Positions 8,819 to 17,019 of a DNA stretch of 64,000 nucleotides are shown piece after piece. Position 1 is the first letter of the stretch. Each line of letters begins with the position of its first letter. The position numbers and the translations under genes were made by a program. The notes under the pieces were generated by a model. That model was not told where the DNA came from. It ran no database searches and was given only the letters and a program-made list of their open reading frames with translations. Source of the stretch: Simiduia curdlanivorans (GTDB taxonomy: Bacteria > Pseudomonadota > Gammaproteobacteria > Pseudomonadales > Cellvibrionaceae); assembly GCF_030409605.1 (NCBI RefSeq), contig NZ_JAUFQG010000004.1, positions 434,001 through 498,000 of the forward strand, written 5' to 3'.

Positions 8819-9538
8819 ATGCAGAAAAGCTCAGCCTATGTTTTTATTGCCACCGCCGCCGCGGTGTTCGCCCTTGGCAAATGCGCCAGTGGTCCGGCGC
8901 CGTCGCAACAAGTTGCCGAGTCGGAAGCCACACTGCGCTACGCAGAAATCAAAGCTGCACGCGACGCTAACCGACTAAACTCAGCCGAGCTCGAGGCATC
9001 GATCCAACACTTAGATCAACTCGGGCTCACCGATCAGGCGCTGTATCGTTGCGTTAGAGAAAGTGTTGAGTACGCGCTGGCCCACACCGGCGGCAAAGTC
9101 ATTACCCAGCCCACCGACATCGAACAACTTGACTGCGCCGGGCGCGGTATTTTTCGCCTCAACGGCCTTGAGCATTTTAAAAAATTAACCAACATCGATT
9201 TATCGGGTAATAAAATTACCAGCCTCGAACCCTTGAGCCAATTGCACGACGTAGAAAAGTTAGATATCGAGAGCAACCAAGTCACCAGTATTTGGTCTAT
9301 TCTCGGCATGGACAAACTCACCACGTTAAAGCTCACCGGCAACCCAGTGGGCGACCTCAATCATGTGAACGGGTTTAATAGCCTCGATACCCTTAAATTT
9401 AAATTGAGTAACAAAGACCGGTGTGATTATTTGGTGAGCATTAAAGAAGCGCTTACTTACAGCAAGGCCTCGCTGGCGATCCCCAGCCGCTGTGTGGACG
9501 AATTCGGCGAGCCGGCGCGGCTCTCTGATTTTGAGTAA
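8819..9538 (+). CDS. exported leucine-rich-repeat protein
   Basis: A 239-residue protein with an N-terminal signal sequence (YVFIATAAAVFALG). A Cys at residue 22 follows (LGKC), but Lys at -1 makes a lipobox unlikely, so it may be a soluble periplasmic protein. Residues ~105-190 contain four LRR units of the internalin/SDS22 type (LEHFKKLTNIDLSGNKITSLEPLSQLHDVEKLDIESNQV is split into 22-residue repeats: L..L..LDLSGN.I..L). The region before the repeats is helical, and a cysteine pair (C104/C199 area) may cap the fold. Function is unknown; it lies 33 bases past dxs in the same direction and might be read through from it. Confidence 0.72.
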   Translation: MQKSSAYVFIATAAAVFALGKCASGPAPSQQVAESEATLRYAEIKAARDANRLNSAELEASIQHLDQLGLTDQALYRCVRESVEYALAHTGGKVITQPTDIEQLDCAGRGIFRLNGLEHFKKLTNIDLSGNKITSLEPLSQLHDVEKLDIESNQVTSIWSILGMDKLTTLKLTGNPVGDLNHVNGFNSLDTLKFKLSNKDRCDYLVSIKEALTYSKASLAIPSRCVDEFGEPARLSDFE

Positions 9539-9543
9539 GCGCA

Positions 9544-9673
9544 GTTGACAGGAAAATGCGTTAACAGGTTACAGGACAGGCAAAGGCCCAACTCAGGTGA
9601 CGGCCGTTTGCTTTTGTTGGTCGCTCTTGCTTGTCCTGTAAGCTGTAAACTGTAAACTCACTTTCCTGTTAAC
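9544..9673. repeat. long imperfect inverted repeat with CTGTAAR heptamers, between the LRR gene and ribA
   Basis: The left arm (9544-9583) and the reverse complement of the right arm (9627-9673) read alike: GTT(g/a)ACAGGAAA, then GTT(a/t)ACAG, then TTACAGGACA(g/a)GCAA. The right arm has one extra 7-base CTGTAAA unit. The ribA stop codon lies inside the right arm. The transcript could fold into a long hairpin and might terminate both convergent genes. It resembles the element at 57918-58050. Confidence 0.6.
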
Positions 9674-10277
9674 TTTCTTCATCCGCCTCGTCAGACAATA
9701 TGTGACCCAACTTACCCTTTTTAGTTTGTAAGTATTTTGCGTTGTGCGGGTTGCGTCCGGTTTGATGGGCTATGCGCTCCACCACCGGCAGGCCAATATC
9801 TTTCATCGCTTTCACTTTGCGCGGGTTATTGGTCATCAAGCGAATTTTTTGAATTTGCAGTTGTTCGATCATCGGTTTGAGGATGGAGTAATCGCGCATA
9901 TCTGCGCCAAAACCTAAGGCCTCATTGGCCTCCACCGTATCGGCGCCGCAATCTTGCAATTTGTAAGCTCGAATTTTATTGAGCAAACCGATGCCGCGGC
10001 CTTCCTGACGCAAATAGAAAATCACGCCCCGGCCGGCGATGGCAATTTTATGCATTGCGGCCTGCAGTTGTGCACCGCAATCACAGCGCAAACTAAACAA
10101 CGCATCACCGGTTAAGCACTCGGAGTGAATACGCGCCAACACCGGCTCTTCACCGCGCACGTCGCCCATGGTGAGTACCACATGCTCTTTGTTATTTGCA
10201 CTGTCTTCAAAACCATGCATTTCAAACGTGCCCCACGGGGTGGGCAAGCGGGAAGACTCTACGTATCGAATTGTCAC
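9669..10277 (-). CDS. ribA: GTP cyclohydrolase II
   Basis: The 202-residue enzyme opens GTP to 2,5-diamino-6-ribosylamino-pyrimidinone 5'-phosphate, the first step of riboflavin synthesis. The zinc site is intact (HSECLTGDALFSLRCDCG: C-x10-C-x-C), as are GRGVIFYLRQEGRGIGL and the substrate-binding MTNNPRKVKA. Length is that of stand-alone RibA (196 in E. coli). It is important here because the RibA-like half of RibBA in the downstream rib block has lost these cysteines. Its stop codon lies in an intergenic inverted repeat. Confidence 0.96.
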   Translation of the reverse strand: MTIRYVESSRLPTPWGTFEMHGFEDSANNKEHVVLTMGDVRGEEPVLARIHSECLTGDALFSLRCDCGAQLQAAMHKIAIAGRGVIFYLRQEGRGIGLLNKIRAYKLQDCGADTVEANEALGFGADMRDYSILKPMIEQLQIQKIRLMTNNPRKVKAMKDIGLPVVERIAHQTGRNPHNAKYLQTKKGKLGHILSDEADEES

Positions 10278-10342
10278 TTAAAAACCTCTAAATTACGGTG
10301 ACCTACTGCGTCAATGCGCTCAGCTTTTAAAATTTAAAAAAC

Positions 10343-11002
10343 TTAAAAGCGCGACCGAATGACTAGTACGCCCTGCTCGCGGTCGATATCGACCTTATCG
10401 AGAAAACTATTACCCAATAACACCATCTCTGGAAAATCACCCGCCAGCACCACAGCAGAAACTTGATTAACCAACACGTTACCAACGCTGACTGAATCCA
10501 AATTCACCTGCCAAGACTTTATTTTTCCGCCCGCCGTTGTCGCCATACCCACCAAACCTTGGCGATACTGCAGACCTAATGACTGGGCATGGCGTTCACT
10601 CATGGCAACCGAGGTTGCACCTGTATCCACCAGCATATCCACAGGCCGGCCATTGATTTGTCCCTTGGCCCAATAGTGGCCACCCTTACCGGTATTAATT
10701 CTTACTAAGGCTTTTTCCGGTGCCGCAAATAACGCGCCTATCTTGCGGTTCAGCGTTAATTCCTGTTGCTGGCCTCGGTAGGAAATAACGACACTCTTGC
10801 TATTAGCGGCGATCACCTGAACGCCCTCGGGGCTTGTGGCGCCAACTTTCAGCAACTGCCGCTTACCATTGATATCGAGCAACGCACTGCCTTTAAATAA
10901 AGCGCTGACCTGAATATCCACCTTGCCACTCGCCATCAGCGCACTAGGTAGAGACAAACTGATACAGAGCAGAAACAATCTGATCATGCGCCAAGGCTTC
11001 AC
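10343..11002 (-). CDS. retropepsin-like aspartic protease (TIGR02281-type, clan AA)
   Basis: The 219-residue protein has an N-terminal signal peptide or anchor (RLFLLCISLSLPSALMASG), a small N-terminal domain, and a single-chain retroviral-type aspartic protease domain with the catalytic motif VDTGATSVAMS (Asp126) and LGNSFLDKVDI near the end, as in the TIGR02281 family. Such proteins act as dimers, likely in the periplasm; natural substrates are unknown. The GTG at 11002 overlaps the pgpA stop (GTGA), implying coupling; ATG at 10987 is a plausible alternative that starts directly before the hydrophobic stretch. It closes the minus-strand rib/nusB/thiL/pgpA run. Confidence 0.85.
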   Translation of the reverse strand: MKPWRMIRLFLLCISLSLPSALMASGKVDIQVSALFKGSALLDINGKRQLLKVGATSPEGVQVIAANSKSVVISYRGQQQELTLNRKIGALFAAPEKALVRINTGKGGHYWAKGQINGRPVDMLVDTGATSVAMSERHAQSLGLQYRQGLVGMATTAGGKIKSWQVNLDSVSVGNVLVNQVSAVVLAGDFPEMVLLGNSFLDKVDIDREQGVLVIRSRF

Positions 11003-11490
11003 GACACACTGATTACGGTTAGCTGAATCACCAGCAACGCCATCAAACCGGCTAACACATCATCCAACATGACGCCGAAACCGCCCTTCACTTTTTTATC
11101 TGCCCAGCCAATGGGCCAAGGCTTCCAAATATCGAACAGGCGAAACAAAACAAACCCGTATAACACCCAAATAAATCCTTTAGGTGCAAACAACATGGCT
11201 AGCCAATAGCCAACGAACTCATCCCAGACAATGGCGCCGTGATCGCTTACACCTAAATATTTGCCGGCGTAATCGCACAGATAGATACCAACCAAGGCCG
11301 CTAACAAAAGCGTAGCGACATAACCCGCTAGAGGCAGCTGTTGGAGCAGTAAATACAACGGCACAGCCATGAGGGTACCGGCCGTTCCCGGTGCTTTAGG
11401 CGCCAAACCACTGCCAAAACCCAGGGCTAAAAAAAGACGCGGGTTGGCAATTAACGCGCTAAAAGACGGTAGGCTAATTGGCGCCGTCAA
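10999..11490 (-). CDS. pgpA: phosphatidylglycerophosphatase A
   Basis: A membrane phosphatase that converts phosphatidylglycerol phosphate to phosphatidylglycerol. Recognised by GFGSGLAPKAPGTAGTL, DHGAIVWDEFVGYW (the conserved acidic motif), LFRLFDIWKPWPIGW and GGFGVMLDDVLAGL, with several hydrophobic segments. TTG at 11490 gives 163 residues, close to the E. coli protein (172), and overlaps the end of thiL by 17 bases; GAGG lies about 11 bases upstream. The frame stays open to 11574, but that extension lies wholly inside thiL and has no family likeness. thiL-pgpA pairing is common in gammaproteobacteria. Confidence 0.92.
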   Translation of the reverse strand: MTAPISLPSFSALIANPRLFLALGFGSGLAPKAPGTAGTLMAVPLYLLLQQLPLAGYVATLLLAALVGIYLCDYAGKYLGVSDHGAIVWDEFVGYWLAMLFAPKGFIWVLYGFVLFRLFDIWKPWPIGWADKKVKGGFGVMLDDVLAGLMALLVIQLTVISVS

Positions 11491-12445
11491 AATGACTGTA
11501 ACCTCGACGCTTGGGCTCGAACACCTCACCCTCGATGTAGCACACCACTTCGCTGCCCTTAACAATTTCACCAATGGCCGTGGCGTGTAATTTACCGCTG
11601 CTAATTAACTGCTCGATCTTCGCCAGTCGCGCTTGCGGCACGGTAAAGCAAAGCTGGTAGTCGTCGCCACCGGCCAGAGCCCAGTCGGCAATTTGCTCGG
11701 CCGTGGCCACTTTATTCAACGCCGTGGAAACTGGTACTCGCTCAATATCAATTTTTGCGCCCACGCCACTTTCTTCACAGATGTGACCAAGGTCGGCTAA
11801 CAAACCATCCGACACGTCGATACCACAGGTGGAAATATCGCGCAGCAGTTTGGCATCTTTAATGCGCGGTAACGGCCGATAATAATGCGACATGAAATAA
11901 CTGAAGGCGGATTTACCAACGGTCAACTCCTGACGAATAACCGCTAACGCCGCCGCCGCATCGCCGAGATTACCGGTAACATAAACCACGTCGCCAACGC
12001 GCGCATTGGATCGCATCAACGCATGTTCAGCCTCTACCGCACCGTGCACTTGGATGGTAATAGCCAGTGGCCCACGCGTCGTATCGCCGCCCACAAGCGC
12101 AATATTAAATTCATCGGCAACGGTGAACAGCCCCTTGGCAAAACCTTCGAGCCAACGTTCATCCACCGAGGGTAGTGTTAGACCCAAAGTGAACCAAAGT
12201 GGCTCCGCCGCCATCGCTGCTAAATCACTGAGATTTACCCGCAGCGCGCGCTCGGCAATTAACTCGGGGTCGGCGTTGCGCGGAAAGTGAATGCCGCCCA
12301 CCAAGGTGTCCATAGACACGGCGAGCAGCTTATTCTCTGGCGCGCTCAACAGCGCACAATCATCGCCAACGCCCATGTTGACACCGAAGGCACGGGCCGA
12401 CTGATAAAAGTACCGCTTGATGAGTTCAAATTCACTCAACGCCAT
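11474..12445 (-). CDS. thiL: thiamine-monophosphate kinase
   Basis: The 323-residue enzyme phosphorylates thiamine monophosphate to the active cofactor thiamine diphosphate. Motifs: GVGDDCALL at residues 21-29, SMDTLVGGIHF, the metal-binding GGDTTRGPLAITIQVHG, and DVSDGLLADLGHICE, all typical of the PurM/ThiL fold. Length is close to E. coli ThiL (325). It sits in the classic ribH-nusB-thiL-pgpA order, 40 bases downstream of nusB and overlapping pgpA. The product supports Dxs, a thiamine-diphosphate enzyme encoded nearby. Confidence 0.95.
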   Translation of the reverse strand: MALSEFELIKRYFYQSARAFGVNMGVGDDCALLSAPENKLLAVSMDTLVGGIHFPRNADPELIAERALRVNLSDLAAMAAEPLWFTLGLTLPSVDERWLEGFAKGLFTVADEFNIALVGGDTTRGPLAITIQVHGAVEAEHALMRSNARVGDVVYVTGNLGDAAAALAVIRQELTVGKSAFSYFMSHYYRPLPRIKDAKLLRDISTCGIDVSDGLLADLGHICEESGVGAKIDIERVPVSTALNKVATAEQIADWALAGGDDYQLCFTVPQARLAKIEQLISSGKLHATAIGEIVKGSEVVCYIEGEVFEPKRRGYSHFDGAN

Positions 12446-12485
12446 AACAAATCCTCAAAATTTTCGCTAAATCCTTTTATAGTCG

Positions 12486-12938
12486 TTAGCGCGCTTGACC
12501 GCGCTCCGCTTTAACTTCGATTGCACGAAGGTGGGTAGCCGCTTGATCTAATACGCCGTTGATAAATTTGTGTGCGTCAGTGGCGCCAAACTTTTTCGCT
12601 AAGGCGACACCTTCGTTAATCACCACTTTATAGGGCACATCCAAACGGTACTTCAACTCGTAAGTCGATAAGCGCAACAGCGCCTGGGTAATGGGATCTA
12701 ACTCTTGCAAATTGCGCCCCTGCAAATAGGGCTCAAACGCGGCCTCAATGGCGTCTAACTTGGCCGGCACTTGATGCAATAACTCTTGAAAATAAGGCAC
12801 GTCAACTTTCGCCATGTCGTTATCGGTGCGAAACTCGGCTTCGATAGCGTTGAGCGAACTGCTCGCCATTTGCCATTGATACAAACCTTGCATGGCATAG
12901 TGGCGCGCCTGGCGACGCGCCGATGCGGAAACTGTCAT
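12486..12938 (-). CDS. nusB: transcription antitermination factor NusB
   Basis: The 150-residue RNA-binding protein joins NusE (S10) at boxA of rRNA operons in antitermination. It shows the NusB signatures ARHYAMQGLYQWQM near the N-terminus and LDVPYKVVINEGVALAKKFGATDAHKFINGVLD near the C-terminus. An all-helical fold is expected. It begins 3 bases after the ribH stop, so it is translated with the riboflavin genes, a linkage seen across gammaproteobacteria. Confidence 0.95.
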   Translation of the reverse strand: MTVSASARRQARHYAMQGLYQWQMASSSLNAIEAEFRTDNDMAKVDVPYFQELLHQVPAKLDAIEAAFEPYLQGRNLQELDPITQALLRLSTYELKYRLDVPYKVVINEGVALAKKFGATDAHKFINGVLDQAATHLRAIEVKAERGQAR

Positions 12939-12941
12939 AAC

Positions 12942-13412
12942 TTATACCTTGGCCAACAAAGAGACCATTTCCAACGCTGTTAAGGTGGCTTCGACACCTT
13001 TATTACCTGCTTTCGTACCTGAGCGCTCAATAGCCTGCTCGATGGAATCAACCGTCAGCACACCGAAAGTCACCGGTACGCCACTGGCCATAGACGCCTG
13101 CGCCAAGCCCTTAGTGCACTCGCCGGCCACGTATTCAAAGTGGGGTGTGCCGCCGCGAATAACCGCGCCCAAAGCGATGATGGCATCAAATTTTTTCGTG
13201 TTTGCTAACTTCTGCGCCACCAGTGGAAATTCAAATGCGCCCGGCGCGTAGTAGATAGTAATGTCTTCGTCTTTAATACCGTGACGACGCAGCGTATCGA
13301 GCGCACCGTCTTTTAAACTCTCAACCACAAAACTATTCCAACGGCTTACGATGAGTGCGTACTTGCCTTGGCACTGGGCGAAGTCGCCTTCGATAACTTT
13401 AATATTGCTCAT
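12942..13412 (-). CDS. ribH: 6,7-dimethyl-8-ribityllumazine synthase
   Basis: The 156-residue enzyme condenses the RibB product with the RibD product to give lumazine, the penultimate step to riboflavin; the family forms pentamers or icosahedral capsids. Typical features: IVSRWN near residue 22, YAPGAFEFPLVAQ, ALGAVIRGGTPHFEYVA with the catalytic-site His, and PVTFGVLTVDS. Length equals the E. coli enzyme. It follows ribBA after 42 bases. Confidence 0.96.
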   Translation of the reverse strand: MSNIKVIEGDFAQCQGKYALIVSRWNSFVVESLKDGALDTLRRHGIKDEDITIYYAPGAFEFPLVAQKLANTKKFDAIIALGAVIRGGTPHFEYVAGECTKGLAQASMASGVPVTFGVLTVDSIEQAIERSGTKAGNKGVEATLTALEMVSLLAKV

Positions 13413-13454
13413 GGTCTTTCCTATTCACACTTTTCAAAAATTAATTTTTACGGT

Positions 13455-14576
13455 TCAGTCGGGGCAAGAAAGCCGGTCGACAACTTCTAAATCAAAACCA
13501 GAAATTGCCGAGAACTTTAACGGCGCCGACATTAAGTTCATTTTTCGCACGCCCAAGTCGCGCAAAATTTGCGCGCCGGTGCCCACTTGTTTATAGACCG
13601 CGTCTTGACTTAATTGCCGCTGACGGCCAGACAACATCCAATCGATATTATCGGCAATGTCTTGCGGCGTTTCGGTGTGACAAATCAACACCACTACACC
13701 GCGGCCTTCTTTTTCCACGGCGCGCAAGGCGGCGTGAAATGTCCAGGGTGTATACTCGCTGTCCGAGGGGCGCTGAATAGTTAACAAATCGCGCGCGTTG
13801 TCTTGTACGTGCACGCGCACTAGCGTTGGCTCCTCGCCCTTGACGTCGCCCTTCGACAAAGCAAAGTGCAATTCTTGGCGCGCGATATCGCGGTAAGTGC
13901 GCAAATCAAATTCGCCGAAGGCGGTTTTTACGCTGCGCGTGCTTAAACACTCAACGGTCTTTTCTTTCACCGAGCGGTAGTGAATTAAATCGGCAATGGT
14001 GCCAATTTTTAAATCGTGTTGTTTGGCAAATATTTCCAGGTCGGGGCGTCTGGCCATGGTGCCGTCTTCATTCATGATTTCGACAATTACCGCCGCCGGC
14101 TCAAAACCTGCTAAGCGGGCCAAATCGCAACCGGCTTCCGTATGACCGGCGCGACTTAATACGCCACCCGGCTGCGCCATCAATGGAAAGATATGGCCAG
14201 GCTGAACAATGTCTTCGGGCTTGGCGTCGCGCTGGACGGCGGCGCGCACTGTGCGGGCGCGATCTGCTGCCGAAATACCGGTGCTAACACCGGTAGCGGC
14301 TTCAATCGACAAGGTGAAATTAGTCGAGTGTTGAGCACGATTGTGGCCGGCGCCCACCATCAAGGGCAAATCTAACTGGCGGCAGCGCTTTTCCGTCAGT
14401 GTTAAACAAATTAACCCGCGCGCATGCTTGGCCATGAAATTAATGTCTTCCGGGCGAATCTGATCGGCGGCGATGACCAGATCGCCTTCGTTTTCCCGGT
14501 CCTCATCATCCATCAAGATAACCATTTTACCTTGACGAATATCGTCGATGAGTTCTTCTACGGTATTGAGTTCCAT
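13455..14576 (-). CDS. ribBA: RibBA-type protein: active DHBP synthase fused to a degenerate GTP cyclohydrolase II domain
   Basis: The 373-residue protein has an N-terminal RibB domain with intact acidic motif DDEDRENEGDLVIAA and HTEAGCDLARLAG, which makes 3,4-dihydroxybutanone 4-phosphate from ribulose 5-phosphate. The C-terminal ~165 residues align with RibA (KGEEPTLVRVHVQ, EKEGRGVVVLI) but where RibA has C-x10-C-x-C this protein reads NARDLLTIQRPSDSEY, so all three zinc cysteines are gone and GTP cyclohydrolase activity should be absent. This pattern is known in proteobacteria that keep a separate RibA, as here. ATG at 14576 with AGGAA upstream is preferred over the in-frame start at 14600. 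Confidence 0.93.
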   Translation of the reverse strand: MELNTVEELIDDIRQGKMVILMDDEDRENEGDLVIAADQIRPEDINFMAKHARGLICLTLTEKRCRQLDLPLMVGAGHNRAQHSTNFTLSIEAATGVSTGISAADRARTVRAAVQRDAKPEDIVQPGHIFPLMAQPGGVLSRAGHTEAGCDLARLAGFEPAAVIVEIMNEDGTMARRPDLEIFAKQHDLKIGTIADLIHYRSVKEKTVECLSTRSVKTAFGEFDLRTYRDIARQELHFALSKGDVKGEEPTLVRVHVQDNARDLLTIQRPSDSEYTPWTFHAALRAVEKEGRGVVVLICHTETPQDIADNIDWMLSGRQRQLSQDAVYKQVGTGAQILRDLGVRKMNLMSAPLKFSAISGFDLEVVDRLSCPD

Positions 14577-14589
14577 AATGCTTCCTGTT

Positions 14590-15261
14590 TCATTGACCAC
14601 GGTTAAAACCGTTTTCAGTCAAAAATGCCATGGAGAGGCTGCCGGACTTCTTTGCAGGTTCGGCCGCTTTATCTCCTAAGAGTAGTCGCTCGAGGTAACG
14701 CGCTAGCAGATCTACTTCCAAATTTACTTGGGTGCCTGCTTTATAGGTGCCCATCACCGTCTTCTCAAGGGTGTGGGGCACGATATTCAATTCAAACTCG
14801 GCGCCATCGACGGCGTTAACCGTGAGGCTGGTGCCATCGACTGTGATGGAGCCTTTATGGGATATGTACTTGGCCAAATGCTTGGGCGCGCGAATGCGAA
14901 AGCGCTCGGAGCGACCATCGCCGTGCCGGCTCAGCACTTCGCCAACACCATCGACATGACCGCTCACCAAGTGCCCGCCTAAACGCGTTGTAGGCGTCAG
15001 GGCCTTTTCGAGATTTACCGGCATGCCACTAGCCCAGCTGGCGAGGGTGGTATTGTCGAGCGTCTCAACGCTGACGTCGGCCCAATAGCCGTCGCCGGGT
15101 AACGCCACCACAGTGAGACATACGCCATTGGTGGCAATAGAATCACCCAAGTGTACATCGCCGAGATTTAGCCCCCGGGTTTTTACCCGCAGGCGCAAGT
15201 CACCGCCTTTGGCTTGTGCGGTGGCTATTTCACCGACGGCTTCAATAATTCCTGTAAACAT
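14590..15261 (-). CDS. ribE: riboflavin synthase, alpha subunit
   Basis: The 223-residue enzyme dismutates two lumazine molecules to riboflavin. It starts MFTGIIEAVGEI, the invariant N-terminus of the family, and contains two tandem lumazine-binding barrels: residues 1-97 (SIATNGVCLTVV) and 98-200 (SITVDGTSLTVN), each preceded by a GHL/GHVDG-type stretch (GGHLVSGHVDGVGE). The frame is open further upstream, but the family start fixes ATG at 15261. It lies 11 bases past ribD and 13 before ribBA, and is sometimes called ribC. Confidence 0.95.
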   Translation of the reverse strand: MFTGIIEAVGEIATAQAKGGDLRLRVKTRGLNLGDVHLGDSIATNGVCLTVVALPGDGYWADVSVETLDNTTLASWASGMPVNLEKALTPTTRLGGHLVSGHVDGVGEVLSRHGDGRSERFRIRAPKHLAKYISHKGSITVDGTSLTVNAVDGAEFELNIVPHTLEKTVMGTYKAGTQVNLEVDLLARYLERLLLGDKAAEPAKKSGSLSMAFLTENGFNRGQ

Positions 15262-15272
15262 TGTGCTACCCG

Positions 15273-16424
15273 TTAACTCACGTGTGCGACCGCGGCAGGT
15301 CTGGCGGTGATTCGCCAATCTGACCCCACGGCGCGAATATCGACTATTTCTAACCGTCGCTGCTCGGCCATTTGATCGAGCGGCAATTGCAACAGCGGGC
15401 GCGCTGAGGAGCCCATAATGGTCGGCGCCATATACACGATAAGCTCATCCACTAAGCCTGCCGCCATAAAACTGCCCGCTAGGCGGCTGCCCGCCTCCAC
15501 CAAGACCTCGTTGCACTCGCGCCGCACCAATTCTTCCAGCAGTAACGTCAAATCCAAACCGTCGCTCTGCTGCATGGGCAAGGCCCAGCTCTGCACCGGC
15601 ACGGCACTGCCGGCATAGGTTTGCGGATTGTTTTGCACCAGCAACACCGCGCCGCCAGCGCTTAGTAGGCGACTCGACTGCGGCATGCGATTGCGCCTAT
15701 CGAGCACCACCCGCAAGGGCTGCCGCGCCGCCGCTTTGGCGGCCAAATCGGCCGGCAAGCCTAAATCTTTGGCGCGCACGGTCAGTGCCGCATCGTCGTG
15801 TAAGACCGTGTCGATGCCAGTAATGATGGCACAGCTGGCGGCGCGCAAACGCTGCACATCGGCGCGCGCCTCGGTGCCGGTTATCCATTGCGATTCGCCG
15901 CTGGCCATAGCCGTGCGGCCATCGAGGCTCATGGCGAGCTTTACTCTCACCCAAGGCAAGCCAGATTCCATGCGCTTGATAAAGCCAGGATTCAGCGCCC
16001 TAGCCTGAGCCTCCATGACTGGGCCGACAACCTCAACACCGGCCGCCGCCAAGCGCTTCAGCCCGCTACCGGCAACCTTTGGATTAGGGTCTTGCATACC
16101 ATAGACCAGACGCGCAATGCCGGCATCAATCAGCGCTTGGCTGCAGGGGCCAGTGCGGCCTTGATGATTACAAGGTTCAAGGGTGACGTAAGCGGTTAAA
16201 CCTGCGCTGCTTAAACCCTGCTGCGCCAGCGCCGCTAGGGCATTCACTTCGGCGTGGCCGCTGCCGGCCTGCTCGTGCCAGCCCTCGGCCACGATTTCTG
16301 GGCCAGCCTCGCGCGCAGCCACCAGCACGCAGCCAACCCGTGGGTTGGGCTGGGTGGTGTAGCGACCATAGTCAGCGAGTTGTATAGCGCGCGCCATAAA
16401 GCGTGCGTGATCGGCACTGCTCAC
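15273..16424 (-). CDS. ribD: bifunctional riboflavin deaminase/reductase RibD
   Basis: The 383-residue protein carries out the second and third riboflavin steps. The N-terminal zinc deaminase domain has HAEVNAL and PCNHQGRTGPC; a Gln replaces the more usual His in the latter, a tolerated position. The C-terminal NADPH-dependent reductase domain (from ~150: WVRVKLAMSLDGRTAMASGESQWITG, ...ADVQRLRA, VLVEAGSRLAGSF) is DHFR-like. It starts one base after the nrdR stop, so the two are coupled. Confidence 0.95.
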   Translation of the reverse strand: MSSADHARFMARAIQLADYGRYTTQPNPRVGCVLVAAREAGPEIVAEGWHEQAGSGHAEVNALAALAQQGLSSAGLTAYVTLEPCNHQGRTGPCSQALIDAGIARLVYGMQDPNPKVAGSGLKRLAAAGVEVVGPVMEAQARALNPGFIKRMESGLPWVRVKLAMSLDGRTAMASGESQWITGTEARADVQRLRAASCAIITGIDTVLHDDAALTVRAKDLGLPADLAAKAAARQPLRVVLDRRNRMPQSSRLLSAGGAVLLVQNNPQTYAGSAVPVQSWALPMQQSDGLDLTLLLEELVRRECNEVLVEAGSRLAGSFMAAGLVDELIVYMAPTIMGSSARPLLQLPLDQMAEQRRLEIVDIRAVGSDWRITARPAAVAHVS

Positions 16425-16425
16425 A

Positions 16426-16893
16426 CTATTCTCCGGCGCGCGGGCTACGCTCTAGGCGCTCGATTTCATCGCGAAATTCGCTAATGTCTTGGAACTGGCG
16501 ATACACCGAGGCGAAGCGCACATAGGCCACTTCATCGAGGCTGCGCAGCTTTTCCATGACTTTTTCACCGAGTAAACGCGATGGTACTTCCCGCTCGCCC
16601 GTGGCCTGCAGCGCGTGTTTGATTTGATTGAGTGCGGATTCGATATCTTCCATCGACACCGGGCGCTTCTCCAGCGCGCGCAACAAGCCCGCCCTCAACT
16701 TTATTTCGTCGAAAGGCTCGCGCGTGCCATCTTGTTTGATAATGCGCGGCATGAGCAGTTCGGCCACTTCATAGGTGGTGAAGCGCTCGCGACAGGATAG
16801 GCATTCACGACGACGGCGCACCTGATCGCCTTCGGCGACCAAACGAGAGTCGATGACTTTGGTGTCATCGGCGCTGCAAAAAGGGCAATGCAT
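16426..16893 (-). CDS. nrdR: transcriptional repressor NrdR
   Basis: The 155-residue repressor of ribonucleotide reductase genes. It has an N-terminal zinc ribbon (MHCPFC...ECLSCRERFTTYE) and an ATP-cone domain (PRIIKQDGTREPFDEIKLRAGLLRALEKRPV) that senses ATP/dATP. The family always begins M-x-CPFC, which fixes the start at 16893 although the frame continues to 16950. nrdR at the head of the rib genes is a conserved arrangement. No NrdR box is evident nearby; its nrd targets are elsewhere. Confidence 0.95.
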   Translation of the reverse strand: MHCPFCSADDTKVIDSRLVAEGDQVRRRRECLSCRERFTTYEVAELLMPRIIKQDGTREPFDEIKLRAGLLRALEKRPVSMEDIESALNQIKHALQATGEREVPSRLLGEKVMEKLRSLDEVAYVRFASVYRQFQDISEFRDEIERLERSPRAGE

Positions 16894-17019
16894 AGCGTCA
16901 ATCCAGCAATAATGTGGCGCGCATCTTACCACGCGCAGCCCCAGAGGCACTAAATTGACAGCAAATACGGCCTGAAAAGTGAGGCTATACTGGGATTTTC
17001 ACCCCTGATACCAGCACGT

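Noticed and set aside
16894..17019. FMN riboswitch or NrdR box upstream of nrdR-ribD
   Set aside because: No RFN consensus and no repeated ACAC-type NrdR box could be found in the 126-base gap.
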